Origin: Cryobacterium sp. GrIS_2_6
GTDB taxonomy: Bacteria; Actinomycetota; Actinomycetes; Actinomycetales; Microbacteriaceae
Length of the DNA stretch: 64,000 nucleotides
NCBI RefSeq assembly: GCF_035984545.1
Contig: NZ_JAXCHP010000001.1
Coordinates: 3,906,001 to 3,970,000 of the forward strand
Reading direction: 5' to 3'
Below are positions 16,017 to 25,312 of the stretch, one piece after another. The position numbers and the translations under genes are program-made. Below the pieces are notes generated by a model, which did no database searches, had not been told where the DNA came from, and saw only the letters and a program-made list of their open reading frames with translations. Positions within the stretch are counted from its first letter, which is position 1. The number at the start of each line of letters is the position of its first letter.

Positions 16017-17690
16017 GTGGCTTCACTGACCGAGATTCTCATCCTGCACGGGCTGCTGCCGATCGAGAAGCTCGACACCCTCATGGCCGGTGACCCGGCC
16101 GACGAAAGCGCCGTGCGTGCACTCGTCGACTCCGGGGTGATCACCGAGGCGCAGTTCGCCCGCGCCCGCGCCGAGCAGGCCGGCCTCGCCTTCGTCGAAC
16201 TGATCGACTTCCCCGTCGACCGGCTCGCCGTCGCCCTTGTCACCCCGGCAATGAGCCGCAGGCACCAGGTGCTGCCGATCGCGATCGAGGCCGGCCGCCT
16301 CGTGCTCGCCATGGTCGACCCCGGAAACGTGTTCGCGATCGACGACGTGCGCGAGTCCGCGCGGATGCGGGTCATCCCCGTCGTCGCAGAGAAGAACGAC
16401 CTGCTCGCCGCGATCGCCCGCTACCACCGCGCCGACGACGAGCTCAGCAACCTCACCACCACCATGGAGGACGAGCAGGCCACCGTCGAGGCCTCATCGG
16501 CCTTCGGGGTCTCCGACTCGCTCGACGACGACGCCCCGATCGTGCGCTTCGTCAACCTCCTCGTCAGCCAGGCCATCCAGGACAAAGCCTCGGACATCCA
16601 CATCGAGCCCGCCGAGCACAACCTGCGGGTGCGGTACCGCATCGACGGGGTGCTGCACGAGATGCAGCGGGCGCCCAAGAGCATCCAGAACGGCGTCATC
16701 TCGCGCCTCAAGATCATGAGCGACATCGACATCGCCGAGCGTCGGAAGCCCCAGGACGGCCGGATGTCGGTCAGCCACGCCGGCCGCCAGATCGACCTCC
16801 GCGTGGCGACCCTGCCCACGGTGTGGGGTGAGAAGATCGTCATGCGAATCCTGGACAACTCCTCGACCACGATGGACCTGCACGACCTCAACCTGCTCGA
16901 GCACAACTACGAGGCGTACAAGAAGTCGTACACGAAGCCCTACGGGATGATCCTCGTCACCGGCCCGACCGGGTCCGGGAAGTCGACCACCCTGTACACC
17001 ACGCTCAACTCGGTCGCCCGCCCGGAGATCAACGTGATCACGGTCGAGGACCCCGTCGAATACCGGATGAAGGACATCAACCAGGTCCAGGTGAACCCGA
17101 AAGCGGGCCTCACCTTTGCGAGCGCGCTGCGGTCCATCCTCCGCAGCGACCCCGACGTCGTGCTCCTCGGCGAGATCCGCGACCACGAGACCGCGCAGAT
17201 CGCGATCGAGGCCTCGCTCACCGGCCACCTCGTGCTCTCGACCCTGCACACGAACGACGCGCCGAGCGCGATCACGCGCCTGACCGAGATGGGCATCGAG
17301 CCCTTCCTCGTCGGCTCCGCCCTCGACTGCGTCGTCGCCCAGCGCCTCGCCCGCCGCCTGTGCGACCGCTGCAAGGCCCCCGCCGAGGTCACCGTCGAGC
17401 GCCTGAACCAGCTGCGCTTCGGGTTCGACCCGACCCAGCCGCTGCCGGTGCTCTACCAGCCGATCGGCTGCCAGAACTGCTCGAAGACGGGCTACCGAGG
17501 CCGGCTCGCCGTGCACGAGGTCATGACGGTCTCCGAGAACATCGAACGGCTCGCCGTGGACCGCGCCTCGAGCGCGGACATCGGCCGGGCCGCCCGGGCG
17601 GAGGGAATGATTTCCCTCCGTGATGACGGCTGGGAGAAGGTCCGCATGGGCCTGACCTCGATCGAAGAGATTCTGCGAGTCGTTGCATAG
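16017..17690 (+). CDS. pilB: Type IV pilus extension ATPase PilB
   Basis: 557 residues. GTG 16017 was chosen because GGGGGAGG lies just upstream and the protein then begins with the GspE/PilB N-domain (SLTEILILHGLLPIEKL). It powers pilin polymerisation at the cytoplasmic side of the membrane. Landmarks are Walker A GPTGSGKST from residue 316, Asp box ITVEDPVEYRM, Walker B DPDVVLLGEIRD, His box TGHLVLSTLHTND, and a zinc tetracysteine C449/C452 and C485/C488 typical of assembly ATPases. It is the first gene of the pilus locus; the 125-bp gap upstream should contain its promoter, but no clear hexamers were found. Confidence 0.95.
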   Translation: MASLTEILILHGLLPIEKLDTLMAGDPADESAVRALVDSGVITEAQFARARAEQAGLAFVELIDFPVDRLAVALVTPAMSRRHQVLPIAIEAGRLVLAMVDPGNVFAIDDVRESARMRVIPVVAEKNDLLAAIARYHRADDELSNLTTTMEDEQATVEASSAFGVSDSLDDDAPIVRFVNLLVSQAIQDKASDIHIEPAEHNLRVRYRIDGVLHEMQRAPKSIQNGVISRLKIMSDIDIAERRKPQDGRMSVSHAGRQIDLRVATLPTVWGEKIVMRILDNSSTTMDLHDLNLLEHNYEAYKKSYTKPYGMILVTGPTGSGKSTTLYTTLNSVARPEINVITVEDPVEYRMKDINQVQVNPKAGLTFASALRSILRSDPDVVLLGEIRDHETAQIAIEASLTGHLVLSTLHTNDAPSAITRLTEMGIEPFLVGSALDCVVAQRLARRLCDRCKAPAEVTVERLNQLRFGFDPTQPLPVLYQPIGCQNCSKTGYRGRLAVHEVMTVSENIERLAVDRASSADIGRAARAEGMISLRDDGWEKVRMGLTSIEEILRVVA

Positions 17691-17720
17691 CGCTCGTCGC
17701 ATGCCGAAAGGAAAGAACGC

Positions 17721-19550
17721 ATGGACAAGCCCATCTATGAAATTCCAGCCGTCGAGCCGGGAGAGAATGTCTCCTGGTGGGACCAGATCGCGGCCGGCCC
17801 CGCCGAGAGCGCTGCCCTCGAGAAGGCGGATGCTGAGCGCACCGCCGCCGAGCAGGTCGCGGCCGAGCGCACCGCGCGCCTGCAGGCCGCGGTCGACAGC
17901 GCGGCGGCCGAACGTCGTGGCCCCGGCCTCGACGAAACCGGCGGCCACGGCTTCGAACGCCGCAGCGTCCGCCGCGTCGAACCCGATTTCTCCCCGGCGC
18001 CCCTCCAGGGATTCGCGGACTCGGCGGCATCCGCTGACGAGGACCTCGACGGCATCGATGTGAACCACGCGGAACCGCCCCGCTCCGCGATCGACTACAC
18101 GCTTCCGCTCCCGGCGGCAGCCCCGTACACGCTCCCGCAGCCGGTGGCCGCACCGCACACCCTCCTCGGCACGCTGCCGATCGAGCCGCCCACCGGGACC
18201 CCTTTCGTCGTTCCCTTCGTCGTGCCCACTGCCGCCCCCGAGCAGGAACATCTCGCCGACCCGGCGCTGACCCCGCCGCAGCCGTACGTCTCGCATAACG
18301 CACGCCCGGCCGGTCGCCGCGCCGCGATCCAGGCCGAGCCGGAGACCCACACCGAAGGCGCCCGCCCCCATTCCCCCGTGCACATCGGCCCCGACGGCCG
18401 CCCAGCCGACCAGGACCTGATCGACGCCCTCCACCTCGTGCTCGAGCTCGAGGCATCCGACCTGCACATCACCGTCGGCGCCCCGCCCACGATCCGCATC
18501 GACGGCGCCCTGCGCCCGATCGAGGGCCTCGATGCGTGGCTGCCCGGCAAGGTTTTCTCGGCTCTGTACAGCATCATCTCGGCCGAGGACCAGGCCCGAT
18601 TCGAGGAGGACCGCGAACTCGACTTCGCGTACACCGCCGCGGGCGCCCGGTTCCGGGTGAACTTCTACCACCAGCGCAACTCCATCGGCGGGGCCTTCCG
18701 GCTCATCCCGCGCGAGATCAAGCCGCTCAAGGAACTCGGCGTGCCCGAGTCCGTCGGCCGCTTCTCGCTGCTGCCCCGCGGCCTCGTCCTGGTCACCGGG
18801 CCCACCGGTTCCGGTAAGTCCACGACCCTCGCCGCGATGGTCGACCTCGCCAACAGCACGAGGCCCGACCACATCGTCACGGTCGAGGACCCGATCGAGT
18901 TCCTGCACAAACACAAGAAGTCGCTCGTCAACCAGCGCGAGGTCGGCCACGACACCAAGAGCTTCGCCGCCGCCCTCAAACACGTGCTGCGCCAGGACCC
19001 CGACATCATCCTGATCGGTGAGCTCCGCGACCTCGAGACCATCTCGGTGGCCCTCACCGCAGCCGAGACCGGCCACCTCGTCTTCGCGACCCTGCACACC
19101 CAGGATGCCGCCCAGACGATCGACCGCATGATCGACGTGTTCCCGCCGCACCAGCAGGGCCAGATCCGCACTCAGCTCGCGGCGACCCTCCGCGGCGTGG
19201 TCTGCCAGACCCTCGTGAAGCGGGCCAATCAGAAGGGCCGCGTGGTCGCGACCGAGATCCTCGTCACGACCCCCGCCATCGCCAACCTCATCCGCGAGGG
19301 CAAGACTCACCAGATCACGTCGATGATGCAGGCCGGTGGCGGCGACGGAATGCACACCATGGACCAGCACCTCGCCGACCTCGTCGACTCCGGCCAGATC
19401 ACCCGACAGGCCGCTCTCGACAAGGCGCACGACGTGGAGAGCCTGCAGCAGCTGATCAAGCGTGCCGACACGACGACCGACGACTCGTCCCGAACGATGG
19501 GCGGCGGTGGCGTCGACTACGGCGACACCTACTCCATCCCTCAGCGCTGA
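17721..19550 (+). CDS. pilT: Type IV pilus retraction ATPase PilT with long N-terminal extension
   Basis: 609 residues, about 220-250 longer than usual PilT. Residues 1-220 are Ala/Pro/Glu-rich and probably disordered. The PilT core starts near DQDLIDALHLVLELEASDLHI. It contains Walker A GPTGSGKST from residue 360, HIVTVEDPIEF, Walker B DPDIILIGELRD, and AAETGHLVFATLHTQDA. No tetracysteine is present, as expected for a retraction motor. Near the C-terminus HQITSMMQAGGGDGMHTMDQHLADL matches the PilT C-terminal segment (motif split here by position, residues 532-555). It should depolymerise pili for twitching. It overlaps pilC by one base (TGATG). Confidence 0.95.
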   Translation: MDKPIYEIPAVEPGENVSWWDQIAAGPAESAALEKADAERTAAEQVAAERTARLQAAVDSAAAERRGPGLDETGGHGFERRSVRRVEPDFSPAPLQGFADSAASADEDLDGIDVNHAEPPRSAIDYTLPLPAAAPYTLPQPVAAPHTLLGTLPIEPPTGTPFVVPFVVPTAAPEQEHLADPALTPPQPYVSHNARPAGRRAAIQAEPETHTEGARPHSPVHIGPDGRPADQDLIDALHLVLELEASDLHITVGAPPTIRIDGALRPIEGLDAWLPGKVFSALYSIISAEDQARFEEDRELDFAYTAAGARFRVNFYHQRNSIGGAFRLIPREIKPLKELGVPESVGRFSLLPRGLVLVTGPTGSGKSTTLAAMVDLANSTRPDHIVTVEDPIEFLHKHKKSLVNQREVGHDTKSFAAALKHVLRQDPDIILIGELRDLETISVALTAAETGHLVFATLHTQDAAQTIDRMIDVFPPHQQGQIRTQLAATLRGVVCQTLVKRANQKGRVVATEILVTTPAIANLIREGKTHQITSMMQAGGGDGMHTMDQHLADLVDSGQITRQAALDKAHDVESLQQLIKRADTTTDDSSRTMGGGGVDYGDTYSIPQR

Positions 19551-20779
19551 TGTCGACCGCAACGGCCTGGGCCTATGTCGGCCGGGACAACAACGGCAAG
19601 ACCGTCAAGGGCAAACTGGATGCCTCGAGTGAAGGGGCCGTGGCCAGTCGCCTCGGCAGCATGGGCATTTCGCCCATCTCCATCAAGGAATCGGCCGAGG
19701 GCACCGGCCTGAACCGGGAAATCAACATTCCCGGCTTCACGAAGGGTGTCGGCCTCAAAGACCTCGCGATCATGAGCCGCCAGATGGCGACCATGATCGG
19801 TTCGGGCCTGTCCCTGCTGCGCACGCTCAACATCCTTGCGGAGCAGACCGAGAGCAAGCCGCTCGCCAAAATCCTCGCTCAGGTGCGGGATGACGTCGAG
19901 ACCGGCGTCTCGGTCTCGGAATCGTTCGCCAAGCATGGCCGTGAGTTCCCACCGATCATGATCAACATGATCCGCGCGGGCGAGACCGGTGGGTTCTTGG
20001 ACCGGGCCCTCGAGTCGATCGCGGCGAACTTCGAGAAGGAGGTCAAGCTGCGCGGAACCATTAGGTCTGCGCTGACCTACCCGGTGATCGTGCTGATCAT
20101 GTCCCTCGTTTCGGTGATGATCATGCTCATCTTCATCGTTCCGATCTTCGACGACATGTTCAAAGGCCTGGGCGGTGGTCTGCCGCTCCCCACGCAGATT
20201 CTCGTCAACATCTCACATTCCATGATCTATGTCGTGCCCGTGCTCGTCGTGGTGGGCGTGGTCTTCAGCATCTGGTGGAGCAAGAACAAGAACACGGAAA
20301 AGGTGCGCCGCTTCCGCGACCCGATCATGCTCAAGCTGCCCGTGTTCGGCCCGCTGCTGAAGAAGATCGCCGTTGCACGGTTCAGCCGTAACTTCGCGAA
20401 CATGATCGGTGCCGGAGTCCCCATCCTGCAAGCACTCAAGATCGTCGGCGAGACCTCGGGCAATTGGGTCATCGAGAACGCACTGGTCAAAGTGGCCGAG
20501 TCGGTGCGCCAGGGCCAGTCCATCTCCGGCCCGCTTCTGGCCCAGCCGGTCTTCCCGCCGATGGTCACGCAAATGATCGCCGTCGGCGAAGACGCCGGCT
20601 CGCTCGAGACCATGCTGAACAAGATCGCCGATTTCTACGACCAGGAGGTCGAATCATCGACGGAGCAGCTCACCGCCGCTATCGAGCCGCTCATGATCGC
20701 GTTTCTCGGCGTCGTGATCGGCGGCATGGTCATCGCTCTGTACATGCCGATCTTCAGTATCGCGGGCGCCATCAAATAG
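19550..20779 (+). CDS. pilC: Type IV pilus inner-membrane platform protein PilC
   Basis: 409 residues, standard length. It is the polytopic platform that couples PilB and PilT to pilin assembly. Two repeated T2SSF domains are visible: the first includes DLAIMSRQMATMIGSGLSLLRTL and ends in a membrane pair near residues 170-240; the second includes KIAVARFSRNFANMIGAGVPILQAL and the terminal helix IEPLMIAFLGVVIGGMVIALYMP. The Gly-Gly-x-Leu-(D/E) motif occurs twice (AGETGGFLDRAL and VGEDAGSLETML). The ATG overlaps the pilT stop. Confidence 0.95.
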   Translation: MSTATAWAYVGRDNNGKTVKGKLDASSEGAVASRLGSMGISPISIKESAEGTGLNREINIPGFTKGVGLKDLAIMSRQMATMIGSGLSLLRTLNILAEQTESKPLAKILAQVRDDVETGVSVSESFAKHGREFPPIMINMIRAGETGGFLDRALESIAANFEKEVKLRGTIRSALTYPVIVLIMSLVSVMIMLIFIVPIFDDMFKGLGGGLPLPTQILVNISHSMIYVVPVLVVVGVVFSIWWSKNKNTEKVRRFRDPIMLKLPVFGPLLKKIAVARFSRNFANMIGAGVPILQALKIVGETSGNWVIENALVKVAESVRQGQSISGPLLAQPVFPPMVTQMIAVGEDAGSLETMLNKIADFYDQEVESSTEQLTAAIEPLMIAFLGVVIGGMVIALYMPIFSIAGAIK

Positions 20780-20915
20780 GACACGCCGCGAGCCGCCCTC
20801 GTACTGGGGGTGGAATTGCATGCGATACCCCTCATTCATGGGTCGCCGCTGGAAACCACCTGCAAATACGCTTGGAGTCCAATCGGGCCCGATGGCCGGT
20901 TCCACACCTAACTGA

Positions 20916-21368
20916 ATGGATCTCACAGTGGTCACTCGTGCGCTCAACGCCCTCAACCTCCGCCGCAAGAAGCTCGACGAGAACGAAAAAGGATTTACCC
21001 TGATCGAGCTCCTCGTCGTCGTCATCATCATCGGAATTCTCGCTGCGATCGCCATCCCTGTCTACCTCGGCGTACAGAACAACGCCAAAGACAGCGCGGT
21101 CAAGTCTGACCTCACCAACGTAAAGACGGCTGTCGTGAGTTACTTCACGCAGAATGCCGGCGCCTACCCGGCGCTGACAACCGCGGTCTTGGGGACCTAC
21201 GGCTACAGCGGCACCAGCATCACGTACACCGCAGCCGCTGACGCTCCGAAGTGGTCAGTCGCGGCTCCGGCCACCAACGCGTCGACCTTCTGCATTGTTG
21301 CCAAGAGCCCGACCGGCACCTCCTTCTACGTCAGTGATTCAAGTGGCGTAACGGGGACTGCCTGCTAA
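20916..21368 (+). CDS. pilA: Major type IV pilin (PilA-like prepilin)
   Basis: 150 residues from ATG 20916; a GTG at 20928 is also possible. The type III signal is plain: a 26-residue positively charged leader ending in G26, then FTLIELLVVVIIIGILAAIAIP with F27 at +1 and E31 at +5. PilD would cleave after G26 and methylate F27. The globular part has a C-terminal cysteine pair (CIVAKSP ... TAC) forming the D-loop disulfide. The 136-bp gap upstream contains TGCGATACC (20819-20827), a possible extended -10, so pilA may be transcribed more strongly than pilBTC. A strong hairpin follows it. Confidence 0.93.
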   Translation: MDLTVVTRALNALNLRRKKLDENEKGFTLIELLVVVIIIGILAAIAIPVYLGVQNNAKDSAVKSDLTNVKTAVVSYFTQNAGAYPALTTAVLGTYGYSGTSITYTAAADAPKWSVAAPATNASTFCIVAKSPTGTSFYVSDSSGVTGTAC

Positions 21369-21385
21369 GACGGGGCGCGTTCAAA

Positions 21386-21421
21386 AGAAGTGGGGCACCG
21401 CGATCGTGGTGCCCCACTTCT
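21386..21421 (+). terminator. Strong hairpin after pilA
   Basis: A perfect 14-bp stem (21386-21399 with 21408-21421) closes an 8-nt loop, 18 bp after the pilA stop. No T-run follows. It is likely to be a partial terminator or a 3' stabiliser that lets pilin mRNA accumulate over the minor pilin mRNA downstream. Confidence 0.7.
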
Positions 21422-21459
21422 GCCGCTCAAATGACGGAATCGCTTGCTGGAGGTAAGAC

Positions 21460-22806
21460 TTGGGGAAGAAGAAAATCTGCACGCGATTGATCGCAGCCAG
21501 GTCAGAAGGCCTTTCCTTGGTCGAAATCTTGGTCGCGATGATGATCTTCTCCATGATCGCTCTGGGAGTCGGTTACGCGATGGTTACCACTCTCGCTCTT
21601 TCCCGCGACAGCAAGCTGCGCGAAACGGCATCTAGTATTGCCTCAACCGAGATCGACGCCGCTCGAGCACTAGGCAATCCATTTACCGTGCTGGACGTCT
21701 CCGCGCACACGATTACAACTGCAGGATCGGAAAACTACATCGTCACGCGCACAACCGCCTGGGTCACACCGGCGGGAGCTGCGTCGACATGTGGAACGGG
21801 CGGCGGGGCTCTTCAATACAAGCGCATTACGGTCACCGTCAGCTGGCCGAACATTCGACCAAGCTCGCGCCCGGTCGTCGTCGATACCCTTCTAGCGCCA
21901 AGCGCCCGGATAAACGATCCGACAAAGGGGACCCTGCTCATCTCGGTTAAGAACGCTCGTGGCCTGGGGCAGTCCGGGGTGACCTTCACGGCGATTTCAG
22001 CGCTCGGTTCTGTCACGACTACTCCGACGGATGCCGACGGCTGTGCCTTTGTGCTTCAAGCGGCACCCGGCGACTATGCCGTGAAGCTCACGACAACAGG
22101 CATGATCGACTCGACGCAAGTTGCGAATCCGGTCCTCACGCGTACGGTCGCGGCGGGGACAAGTGCCTCCTATTCATTCCAATACGACACGGCCGTGCGG
22201 TTCACGCTCAACTACGCGTCCAATATCGTGGCTCCGCTACCGAAGATCCCGATCGATCTCGACTACACCTTTATCAACAGCCTGGGCAATTGGGCACTCA
22301 AAGCGACGAGTAACCACGTCGATCTGCACCCGTACACGGTCGGTTATCAGACGTTCGCTGGCAAGTTTGCAGCGACCGGATGTCCTTCTCCTGACCCGGA
22401 GGCCTGGGCCCCCGATACTCGTGTGACGCCGGCGCTCGTTGCGGTCCGTGGAGCCATTGCGGCACCTGCCCCGGGCGTCCCGGTCACCGTCAACGTCCCC
22501 ATGGGCGGCGTCACCGTGACATCCGGGACGGCGGGCTGGCTCACCGCGGTATCGGACCCGGCCACCCCGGTGCCGGGCGAACCCTCATGCCTCACATCGG
22601 CGACCACCACGATGACCTATAACTTCGGCAATATCGTGCCGTCGTCGGGTGCTGTGCGCATCTCGCTTCCTTTTGGTTCCTGGAGACTTTTCACGAGTAC
22701 GAGTAGCGGAGGGGCACTGACGCAGCTGCCCCAGACACGAGCGACGTTACTCACACATGGCCTCGCCCCTGACGCGACCGGCCTGTTCGTTCTGGACCCG
22801 CGATGA
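21460..22806 (+). CDS. Minor pilin-like protein with large C-terminal beta domain (PilV-like)
   Basis: 448 residues from a TTG start preceded by GGAGG with 7-nt spacing; this start brings the prepilin signal to the N-terminus. The signal is basic KKKICTRLIAARSEG followed by LSLVEILVAMMIF, keeping Glu at +5 of the mature protein. The remaining 400 residues are Thr/Ser/Val-rich strands. One part (GTLLISVKNARGLGQSGVTFTA ... TDADGCAFVLQAAPGDYAV, residues 150-205) resembles a carboxypeptidase-regulatory-like or Cna-B-type beta-sandwich. Such a bulky pilin may sit at the pilus tip as an adhesin. It overlaps the next gene by 4 bp. Confidence 0.85.
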   Translation: MGKKKICTRLIAARSEGLSLVEILVAMMIFSMIALGVGYAMVTTLALSRDSKLRETASSIASTEIDAARALGNPFTVLDVSAHTITTAGSENYIVTRTTAWVTPAGAASTCGTGGGALQYKRITVTVSWPNIRPSSRPVVVDTLLAPSARINDPTKGTLLISVKNARGLGQSGVTFTAISALGSVTTTPTDADGCAFVLQAAPGDYAVKLTTTGMIDSTQVANPVLTRTVAAGTSASYSFQYDTAVRFTLNYASNIVAPLPKIPIDLDYTFINSLGNWALKATSNHVDLHPYTVGYQTFAGKFAATGCPSPDPEAWAPDTRVTPALVAVRGAIAAPAPGVPVTVNVPMGGVTVTSGTAGWLTAVSDPATPVPGEPSCLTSATTTMTYNFGNIVPSSGAVRISLPFGSWRLFTSTSSGGALTQLPQTRATLLTHGLAPDATGLFVLDPR

Positions 22807-23495
22807 GGTCGGTCGAGCCGATGCGCCGGCCCGACACAGAGTCGGGAATCACTCTTGTGGAGCTTCTTGTAAGCATGATGCTTCTGGGCTTGATACTTGC
22901 GATGGCTTCCGGCCTGTACTCGAGCGTTGTTCGTTCGGTGTCGATAAGTCGATCACTGGACAGCAGTACCCGGGTGGCGTCGACCGCGGCCAACGAGCTC
23001 GGTCAGGTGATCCGTTTCGGCACGACACTGAAAGTGGCCGGATCGAGTATCGCGGCGCCAGCCTTCAGCTTCGCGGGCAGGGAGAGCGTGGTGCTTTTCA
23101 GCAATACCGACGTCAACGCTTTCGCGAGTGTGGCCGTTCGTCCTCCTAAACCCACGATGATTCGGTTCTCGATCGAACCCACGAGCCGCGCCCTGATCGA
23201 AAGCCGATGGACGGCGACGGCCTCCGGGGCAGGATGGGTCTTCGCCGCGACGACAACTTCCCCGAACTCAAGCCTCAATCTGGGCTCCAGCTTCGTTGAC
23301 CCCGGCGCGGGAGCGCCCCTTTTCAGCTATTTCGACAGCAGCGGCGTTGTGATTGCCGCGCCGGCCACTGGAAGCATGGTCTCAGCGGATCTTGCCCGAA
23401 TTGCAACCGTTCTGCTGACGGTCCGACTACAGGGCAATGATGGACCAGGCGCTGCGCCTGTGGTGATCGAACAAACGGTAGAGGTCGTCTCGTGA
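22803..23495 (+). CDS. Minor pilin-like protein (PilW-like)
   Basis: 230 residues, ATG overlapping the previous stop (ATGA). The type III signal is RRPDTESG followed by ITLVELLVSMMLLGLILAMA, with Glu at +5. The rest has the alternating strand pattern of a pseudopilin (VVLFSNTDVNAFASVAVRP, TMIRFSIEPTS). It probably joins the other minor pilins in a priming complex for pilus assembly. It ends in GTGA, overlapping the following gene. Confidence 0.85.
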   Translation: MRSVEPMRRPDTESGITLVELLVSMMLLGLILAMASGLYSSVVRSVSISRSLDSSTRVASTAANELGQVIRFGTTLKVAGSSIAAPAFSFAGRESVVLFSNTDVNAFASVAVRPPKPTMIRFSIEPTSRALIESRWTATASGAGWVFAATTTSPNSSLNLGSSFVDPGAGAPLFSYFDSSGVVIAAPATGSMVSADLARIATVLLTVRLQGNDGPGAAPVVIEQTVEVVS

Positions 23496-25312
23496 GCGCA
23501 GTGAGAAACAAGCTAATGACCGACTTCCGTCGCGACGAAAGTGGTGTCGCCCTGGTCACCGTCATTGGCCTGGCGCTTGTCATGCTTCTCCTGACTGCCA
23601 CCGCGCTTAGCTTCACCGCTAGCGGCACCATCAAAGCGCGCGACGATCAGGATTCGACTGCCGCACTAGCGGCGGCCTACGCCGGCGTGGACGAATACGG
23701 CAGTCGACTGTCTAATGACAGCACCTACGAGAAGTTCGGCAATCCGGCTGCCCCCTTCACTATCGGGACCGGAAGCACGACGACCGTTTCGATGCCCGTG
23801 CCTGGCAACGAAAACCCCGCCTTCGGTGTGGGAAGCGCGGGCACCTGGGGAACCGTCGCCGGCGCTGGAGGTCGGGCGTCGTTCCGTTACGAGGTAGACA
23901 ATTCCTTATACTCGTCATCCGGAATCGTGCGGATCCGATCCACCGGCAAAGTCGGCGCGTCGACTCGCAGCATTGTCGCCAACCTCAAGCAGAAAGGGTT
24001 CATCGACTTCCTCTACTTCACCAATTACGAATTCATGGACCCGCAGATTACGGGAAGTACCCGCTGCGTCGATCCTGCCGATGTGCGGCACGCCCCGCAC
24101 GACCCGGATTGCACGGAAATTCAATTCGCAAGCGGGGACGTCCTCGATGGGCCCGTTCACTCCAACGACCAGATGCGTATTTGTGGAGCGAAGTTTCTCC
24201 AGGGAGTAACCACGAGCAGTACGTTGACACCGAATTACGTCAACACCTGCCCAGGAACCCCAATCGTGTTCGGAACAGGCACGCCGGCCCCGACGGGTCC
24301 CGTGTGGGCCCCGTCTCTTGACATGCCGCCCACAAACGCGTCCATGCCTAACGAGACGCGCGTCGACTTGCCCGCGGATGTTCCGCGGCCGGGGTGTATG
24401 TACACCGGACCGACCACGATCACGTTCGACGCGACTGGTCATATGCGCGTCACTTCTCCATGGACAAAGTTCACGAGGCCGTCGTACACCGTGGGAATTC
24501 TGAGTCAGAACCCTATCGAGTGCGGTGACCTGGCCTCATTGAACTCGCCAGCAGGTGCCCTTGTGACCGTTCCGGATCAGAACCTGATTTTCGTTCAAAC
24601 CGCTTCGTCGACCTCAACCGACCCGAACTACTGGGCTCCGGGAGTCACGCCCGCCAACTTCAGCTGCACCGGCAGCGGTGGAGACCAGGGCTGGACCTAC
24701 GGTTCCCCGGTTACCCTGCGCTACCCGGTGGCAACCGAGGATCGCGCACCGACGTCCACGTCTGCCCTTCCGGCCTACCAGTGCAGGACGGGCGACGCAT
24801 TTGTGAAGGGCGTCGTCAAGGGTGCGGTCACGGTTGCAACCGACAACTTCATTTACGTCACGGGTAACCTCACGTATGTCGATCCGGCCTTCGACGTTCT
24901 CGGGCTCGTCGCGCAAAACGCTGTGTGGGTGTGGAACCCGATGGATTGCCCGGCCTCCGGCGGACGCGCTGCCTGCACGGAAGTAACCACGGCCAATGGA
25001 GGAGCGCCTCTCGGCGACAGGGAAATCGACGCTGCGATTCTGTCGATTAATCACACGTTCCAGGTGCAGAACTACGACACCGGTGGCAGCCACGGCACAC
25101 TAACGGTCCTGGGAGCTATCGCACAGAAGTTCCGCGGTACCGTCGGCACCGGCTCCGGCGACACGGGCTTCCTGAAGAACTACAAGTACGACAGCCGACT
25201 GCACGGGGCAGCACCGCCCAAGTTCCTCGCCCCGACGTCGACGACCTACGGGGTCACCCAGTACGTCGATGTTGCGACGGCTTTCGCGGCAAACGGGTCG
25301 GCCCTTCCCTGA
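23492..25312 (+). CDS. PilX-like minor pilus assembly protein, unusually large
   Basis: 606 residues, GTG start. The N-terminus RRDESG then VALVTVIGLALVMLLLTATALSF fits the PilX_N family, which lacks the +5 glutamate. Residues 50-150 continue a pilin-like stalk. The large C-terminal part is Cys-containing and rich in strands, with paired cysteines near STRCVDPADVRHAPHDPDCTEI and CGAKFL ... NTCPGT, suggesting an extracellular disulfide-bonded domain. Typical PilX proteins are about 200 residues, so this one carries an added surface domain. It overlaps pilD by one base. Confidence 0.8.
   Translation: MSAVRNKLMTDFRRDESGVALVTVIGLALVMLLLTATALSFTASGTIKARDDQDSTAALAAAYAGVDEYGSRLSNDSTYEKFGNPAAPFTIGTGSTTTVSMPVPGNENPAFGVGSAGTWGTVAGAGGRASFRYEVDNSLYSSSGIVRIRSTGKVGASTRSIVANLKQKGFIDFLYFTNYEFMDPQITGSTRCVDPADVRHAPHDPDCTEIQFASGDVLDGPVHSNDQMRICGAKFLQGVTTSSTLTPNYVNTCPGTPIVFGTGTPAPTGPVWAPSLDMPPTNASMPNETRVDLPADVPRPGCMYTGPTTITFDATGHMRVTSPWTKFTRPSYTVGILSQNPIECGDLASLNSPAGALVTVPDQNLIFVQTASSTSTDPNYWAPGVTPANFSCTGSGGDQGWTYGSPVTLRYPVATEDRAPTSTSALPAYQCRTGDAFVKGVVKGAVTVATDNFIYVTGNLTYVDPAFDVLGLVAQNAVWVWNPMDCPASGGRAACTEVTTANGGAPLGDREIDAAILSINHTFQVQNYDTGGSHGTLTVLGAIAQKFRGTVGTGSGDTGFLKNYKYDSRLHGAAPPKFLAPTSTTYGVTQYVDVATAFAANGSALP

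Noticed and set aside
13528..16026. Minus-strand open frame of about 830 codons opposite the large kinase
   Set aside because: Its Glu/Gly/Asp/Arg-rich composition is typical of antisense GC-rich frames, and the sense frame encodes clear kinase motifs.
16494..19562. Minus-strand open frame of about 1,000 codons opposite pilB and pilT
   Set aside because: Both sense-strand genes have complete catalytic motifs; the antisense frame lacks any motif or ribosome-binding site.
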